DNA from: Goniomonas avonlea
Taxonomy: Eukaryota; Cryptophyceae; Goniomonadida; Goniomonadaceae
Length of the DNA: 11,232 nucleotides
NCBI GenBank assembly: GCA_003573635.1
Contig: QUTJ01031381.1
Coordinates: 1-11,232, forward strand
Reading direction: 5' to 3'
The notes below the pieces were generated by a model. The model was given only the letters and a program-made list of their open reading frames with translations. It made no database searches and was not told the DNA's origin. How positions within the stretch are numbered: the stretch's first letter is position 1; the number at the start of each line of letters is the position of its first letter. The translations under genes and the position numbers were made by a program. Shown piece by piece: positions 7,243 through 11,232 of the stretch.

Positions 7243-7886
7243 AGAATTCCTTCTAAACAGTTCTTTCTTTGGTGTATTTTCTGGTGAATTCCTCACCCCA
7301 AGAGCAACTGCTCGGTCAGGGGCACTGCCGGGCTCTATGTATTCTACCACGGATTGTTACGAATATTTTAAGGGCGGCAGTCTGCCCGAATAGGCCGCTC
7401 GCAAGCGAGCTAATGTCGACCCTCACTCGCTGTGCTATCGTCAGGTCAGGTCTGCTTTCGTGTCGGTGTCGAGTGCCTCAATAGAACTGATGATTCCCTC
7501 AGTGTGCCGTGGCGAGTCATAGAGGGATCGCTGATGTCAGGCCATTGTATGAGCATGTGTGACCTGGGACTCCAATTTGTTTCCAAGCAACTTAAGTTTG
7601 GCACAATGCCGTAGGGCTCGACGCTAGTGACGTCTTCACCAAATCATAAACAAGCAATGTGCAAGATTTTGCGAACAGGAACAAACCGCACCATCGAAAC
7701 ATTGCACATTGTTGTATTTGAAAACGAGAATCGATGACAGAGGAACTGTGCCCCCTGTTACACGAGCCCCGCGGCGGAGGTCAAGCGCCAACGCAATTTG
7801 AGGCGAACAGCTGTAACTACGGCGATTAGAGGTATGTGTTGGGCGGCAAGATTGGGGGGGGGGGGCTTTAAGAGGGGGAGAATTGC
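7243..7886. other. Intergenic region between VanZ-like locus and centrin 3' end
   Basis: No supportable gene. It should contain the 3' untranslated regions of the converging VanZ-like locus and centrin. A perfect 6-bp hairpin stem with a 2-nt centre (GCTCGC-AA-GCGAGC) lies at 7397-7410. A run of 12 G lies at 7854-7865, about 20 bp past the centrin stop codon. Confidence 0.4.
7854..7865 (+). repeat. Poly-G tract (12 G)
   Basis: Twelve consecutive G on the plus strand, in the presumed 3' untranslated region of centrin, where the transcript would carry 12 C. Such runs are prone to length errors in sequencing as well as true length variation. Confidence 0.8.
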
Positions 7887-8727
<841 letters not shown>

Positions 8728-8998
8728 GTGAACAGATTACAACCCAACGGCGCGAAAGGATGTCTTGGGGAACTGCCCACTTTCCTTTCGTGTCGCGTTC
8801 GACGCGCTTCAACCGGATTTTCGAATCTGTCCGGGATAGAGAAAAGTGACACGGTCACTGCTGTGCCCTAACTCCAATAATCAAGCGCCAACGTTTTTCC
8901 GTCACGTTAAAATTCCGTGAATCCGCTTCGTTATCAGAACCCGCTGGGGACCTATCTGATCTGTGTATGGTTGCCACCACGGAGAATCCGGCGGATCG
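8728..8998. promoter_or_regulatory. Divergent promoter interval, centrin / UEV genes
   Basis: This 271-bp interval separates the start codons of centrin (minus) and the UEV gene (plus). A perfect dyad, AGTGAC-ACG-GTCACT, lies at 8845-8859, near the centre, and is a candidate bidirectional factor site. No TATA box is evident. Confidence 0.4.
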
Positions 8999-10314
8999 AT
9001 GCACTTGTTTGGTCGGAGAGAAAATGGGGCCTCAAAGGCAGTGAAAAATGTTCTTAAGTCTCCTGAGCTCTACAATGTGAACGAGTATAAGATGGCGTAC
9101 AAGAACAGGAAGACTTCCACCCTGTTTCGGGACGCTGTCGAGGCTGTGGAAAAGTATGGTTTCAGTTGCATCGCGGACAAGGGAGTCACTGGTAATGTGC
9201 TCGCGCTGGAAGGGGAAATCAGCGAAGGGTCTGCCCGAATGCAGTTGCATGTGTTCCTGCACTCAGACTATCCAACCCGGCCTCCAACGCTGATTGTCAA
9301 AGCCACCCCTCGTGAGTCCTTCTTGGGTTTGGCGGGTTGGAACTCATCCTCTACAGCATACTCTTTTCGGCCAAACCCCCAGATTCTGGCTTATGATGGC
9401 GTATTTCTTGGGTGGCAGACCTTGTATCCGTGGAACTCGTACGTGCCGTCACTTTTTGAGTCCTAGTGCGGAATTGACATCTAATTTGCAGAACACAAAA
9501 TGTTGACACTGCGATCGAGACACTGAAACGCGCGTTGCGCGAGAATGGGGTTCTCGATCACGGTGAGTTTCTCATGCGCTGAGGTTTTACTTCCTTCTCT
9601 TATGTGGTCCAGGGCAAGCGCGGTCCGCCTCGTTTTCACAATCGTCCTCTGTGGTGGTGAGTCCCCCTTTCATTTTCTGGACAAAAGTCCTGCCAAGTTG
9701 CGGCACAGCGTCAACACATGAACAGCAGCACCCACTTGGAGGACGGCGATACTCAGCGTCGTCGTTACTAGCTGGATCTCGACCGGGGGCCCCATACGGA
9801 TCTCCAGCAGGGCCGCCACTGCCCCCGTATGCAGAGTCTCCAGGGCAGCCGCTGCCCCCATATGCAGGCTCTCCACCAGGGCAGCCACTGCCCCCATACG
9901 CAGGTTCTCCAACAGGGCAGCCACTGCCCCCATACGCAGTTCCTGCCCCGTACGCTGCTCCTGGATCCTCTCCTGTGAGTGAACTAGCTCCCTTTTTCCC
10001 TAACCATGTTCATTGCTTTCGCAGCATGCGCAGCCTCAACCGCCCCCATGGATGCAATCCTCCTCGACTCCACCTGGCGGGCTGCTGCCCACAAGAAAGC
10101 TTCCTGAAGGCTGTCGAACAGACTCAATCTACGTTGTGGACGAACAGGGATCTCTCCGCAATCTGGGCCCGGTGTGTAGAGAAGTACAGCACGAGAACGC
10201 GAGGCAACAAACGCCTGTGTACACCCCTTCCCCTCCCCCCCTTCACTGTCTCTTCTGCCTGTGGCTCAGACGAGTGCCACGAATTTTTCAACGCAGTTAG
10301 CGCGTCATTCATGA
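8999..10314 (+). CDS. UEV-domain protein, TSG101/Vps23-like, with Pro-rich repeats
   Basis: Exons 8999-9311, 9357-9438, 9492-9562, 9613-9656, 9726-9974, 10025-10216 and 10270-10314 give about 331 residues. Residues 20-155 form a ubiquitin E2 variant domain: an N-terminal helix with TLFRDAVEAVEKYGFSC, the strand MQLHVFLHSDYPTRPPTLIV (81-100), then ILAYDGVFLGWQTLYPWNS (114-132) and a helix DTAIETLKRALREN (137-150). The catalytic Cys of E2 enzymes is absent, as in TSG101, which binds ubiquitin and P(S/T)AP motifs in ESCRT-I at endosomes. A Pro/Gly/Tyr-rich region with tandem repeats follows. No coiled coil or steadiness box is found, so it is either a short UEV protein or continues in undetected exons. 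The first introns (45, 53, 50 nt) are well supported; the 69-nt intron, with a poor acceptor, and the last two exons are uncertain. Without the last intron the frame ends at 10300. Confidence 0.7.
9798..9974 (+). repeat. Tandem 33-36 bp repeats encoding PLPPYA units
   Basis: Four in-frame units encode SPAGPPLPPYAE, SPGQPLPPYAG, SPPGQPLPPYAG and SPTGQPLPPYA, followed by a related VPAPYAAPGSSP. Unit length alternates between 11 and 12 codons. They lie in the Pro-rich linker of the UEV gene. The near-identical DNA of the last two full units suggests recent duplication. Confidence 0.85.
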
Positions 10315-10825
10315 TGGTTTGATTTTCTCCAAGACTGTTTCTCACTTCTCTCTTCTCACACTCTCTTCTGATCGAATACTCTCCTGCTCGCAGCGAATTC
10401 TATGGAATCTTCCGCTCAGCAGTTCTGGGGGGGGCTCCCCTTCCCCGTGCCATTTCATTTAGTCAGTGAGAGTGAGGGAGTGAGCGAGCGAAAGTTGCGA
10501 GTGCGACACAGCCACTGATGTAAGTAGCAAGTGAGTGCAAGAGAGAGGGAAAGAGTACTGAGTGAGGGGCCGCCCCTCTCCCACTCTTTCGCTCGCTCTC
10601 TGACCGCTTCTCTCCCCTCTGTCTGCCTCTGCCTCTCCTCTCCCTTCTGTCTCTGTCTGGCGGATTCACGCTTGACCAGGTGCTGTGTGTGTGTGTGAGA
10701 GAGAGTGTAGGTGTGAGTGAAAAGCGAGAGTGTGCAGCGAGTATGACAGAGTAATCAACGCCTGGCCTGTCGCGTGCATGCGAGACAAAGTGAGCGAGAG
10801 TAAGCAGTGAGCAAGCCCAACGCTG
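10315..10825. repeat. Low-complexity purine/pyrimidine-biased DNA
   Basis: From about 10460 the plus strand is rich in GA/GTGA words to 10569, then switches to CT-rich sequence to about 10660, with a GT/GA microsatellite near 10683-10710. A 13-bp perfect inverted repeat joins the halves (GAGCGAGCGAAAG at 10482-10494, CTTTCGCTCGCTC at 10586-10598), with a smaller hairpin GAGGGG-CCG-CCCCTC at 10564-10578 inside. I see no gene; the long minus-strand open frame across it is low-complexity. Confidence 0.6.
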
Positions 10826-10941
10826 CAGCAGGTGTTCGACGCCGTCGCGAGTACGGCTGACTTGGCGGAGCGAGTGCGGGTCGCTCTCGGGTTGCCGCCT
10901 CAACCTTCGCGGGTGCTGGAGTACCACGACGCCCAGATCAA
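10826..10941 (+). other. Candidate exon of an unidentified gene
   Basis: After an acceptor-like CTGCAG (10823-10828), with the related CAG ending at 10831, the frame reads VFDAVASTADLAERVRVALG and then LPPQPSRVLEYHDAQI, up to a donor-like GTGTGT at 10942. The amphipathic, non-repetitive composition contrasts with the surrounding low-complexity DNA and looks like real protein. No family is recognised and no partner exon can be joined with confidence. It could be a late exon of the UEV gene or part of a gene running off the right edge. Confidence 0.3.
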
Positions 10942-11232
10942 GTGTGTTTGTGTATGCGTGTGCGTGGGTGTGTGTACACAGCTCACCCAACCAACCTGTA
11001 TGAGTGGGCGCATGAGAGCACGACACAATCCGCCCACTTTCTGCAACTTTCTTTTCTGACCACTGGCCACTCTCGAGGCATAACCCCGCCAACCCCGCCA
11101 AACCCTTCGAACGTCTGCCCATGGAGATTCTGCGGTGCTCCAGTTTGTCACAACCAGCCACTCCGTTCGCGACAGGCAGAGTCAGGGGCGAGCGCGACAG
11201 AGAGTGATCTGGCGAAAGCGGGGGGGGGCGGT
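10942..11232. other. Right-edge region with GT-rich tract
   Basis: It begins with a GT-rich tract (about 10942-10978, ending TACACAG), a possible intron or microsatellite. Beyond it I can support no gene. The window ends in a G-rich run. Confidence 0.35.

Noticed and set aside
9798-9974. Proline repeats as PPxY WW-binding or P(S/T)AP late-domain motifs
   Set aside because: The units read LPPYA, with Pro-Pro directly before Tyr, so the PPxY spacing is not met and no PTAP or PSAP occurs. An LPxY reading is possible but weak.
9651-10322. Unspliced 223-codon frame as the natural C terminus of the UEV gene
   Set aside because: It reads through a clear intron (9975-10024, GTGAGT to TTTCGCAG) into a frame with no continuation of Pro/Gln-rich composition. 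The spliced frame keeps that composition.
10463-11161. 232-codon minus-strand open frame
   Set aside because: Its translation follows GT/GA/CT repeats (Thr-His, Arg-Ser-Glu runs) and has no domain. A more protein-like exon lies on the opposite strand.

Overview
The window comes from the nuclear genome of a unicellular eukaryote. The evidence is a centrin gene, a Sec7-domain ARF-GEF, an ESCRT-type UEV gene, and interruption of nearly every recognisable gene by GT-AG introns. Almost all reconstructed introns are tiny (about 39-53 nt). Base composition is close to even. No lineage can be named from the sequence alone; a protist or alga with centrioles or flagella fits. All gene models were spliced by eye from reading-frame continuity, splice-site sequence and domain conservation. 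No transcript evidence was available.

Layout, left to right. (1) 169-1524, minus: a Ser/Pro/Arg-rich, probably disordered protein that may continue off the left edge. (2) 1753-2749, plus: a five-exon hemerythrin-like (HHE) protein with apparently substituted iron ligands and a C-terminal CaaX-like tail. (3) 3000-4089, minus: a four-exon Sec7-domain protein with a Cys-rich, B-box-like zinc-finger segment inserted inside the Sec7 domain. (4) 4147-5497: mostly non-coding, with several short-repeat clusters and one weak plus-strand spliced candidate near 4907-5201. (5) 5498-6372, minus: a six-exon-segment model (five coding exons, four introns) for a GNAT acetyltransferase with a C-terminal membrane anchor. 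(6) 6480-6944, plus: an intronless four-helix membrane protein resembling bacterial VanZ, followed by an open exon-like stretch to 7242. (7) 7887-8727, minus: centrin, whose first intron directly follows the ATG. (8) 8999-10314, plus: a UEV-domain (TSG101/Vps23-like) gene with Pro-rich tandem repeats. (9) 10315-11232: low-complexity DNA with one candidate exon.

The arrangement is compact and largely head-to-head: genes 1/2, 5/6 and 7/8 each diverge from a 107-271 bp interval, and genes 2/3 converge. Functions do not form one pathway. Sec7 and UEV belong to membrane traffic and ESCRT sorting, centrin to the centriole or flagellar base, and the GNAT, VanZ-like and HHE proteins are likely membrane-associated or of unknown role.
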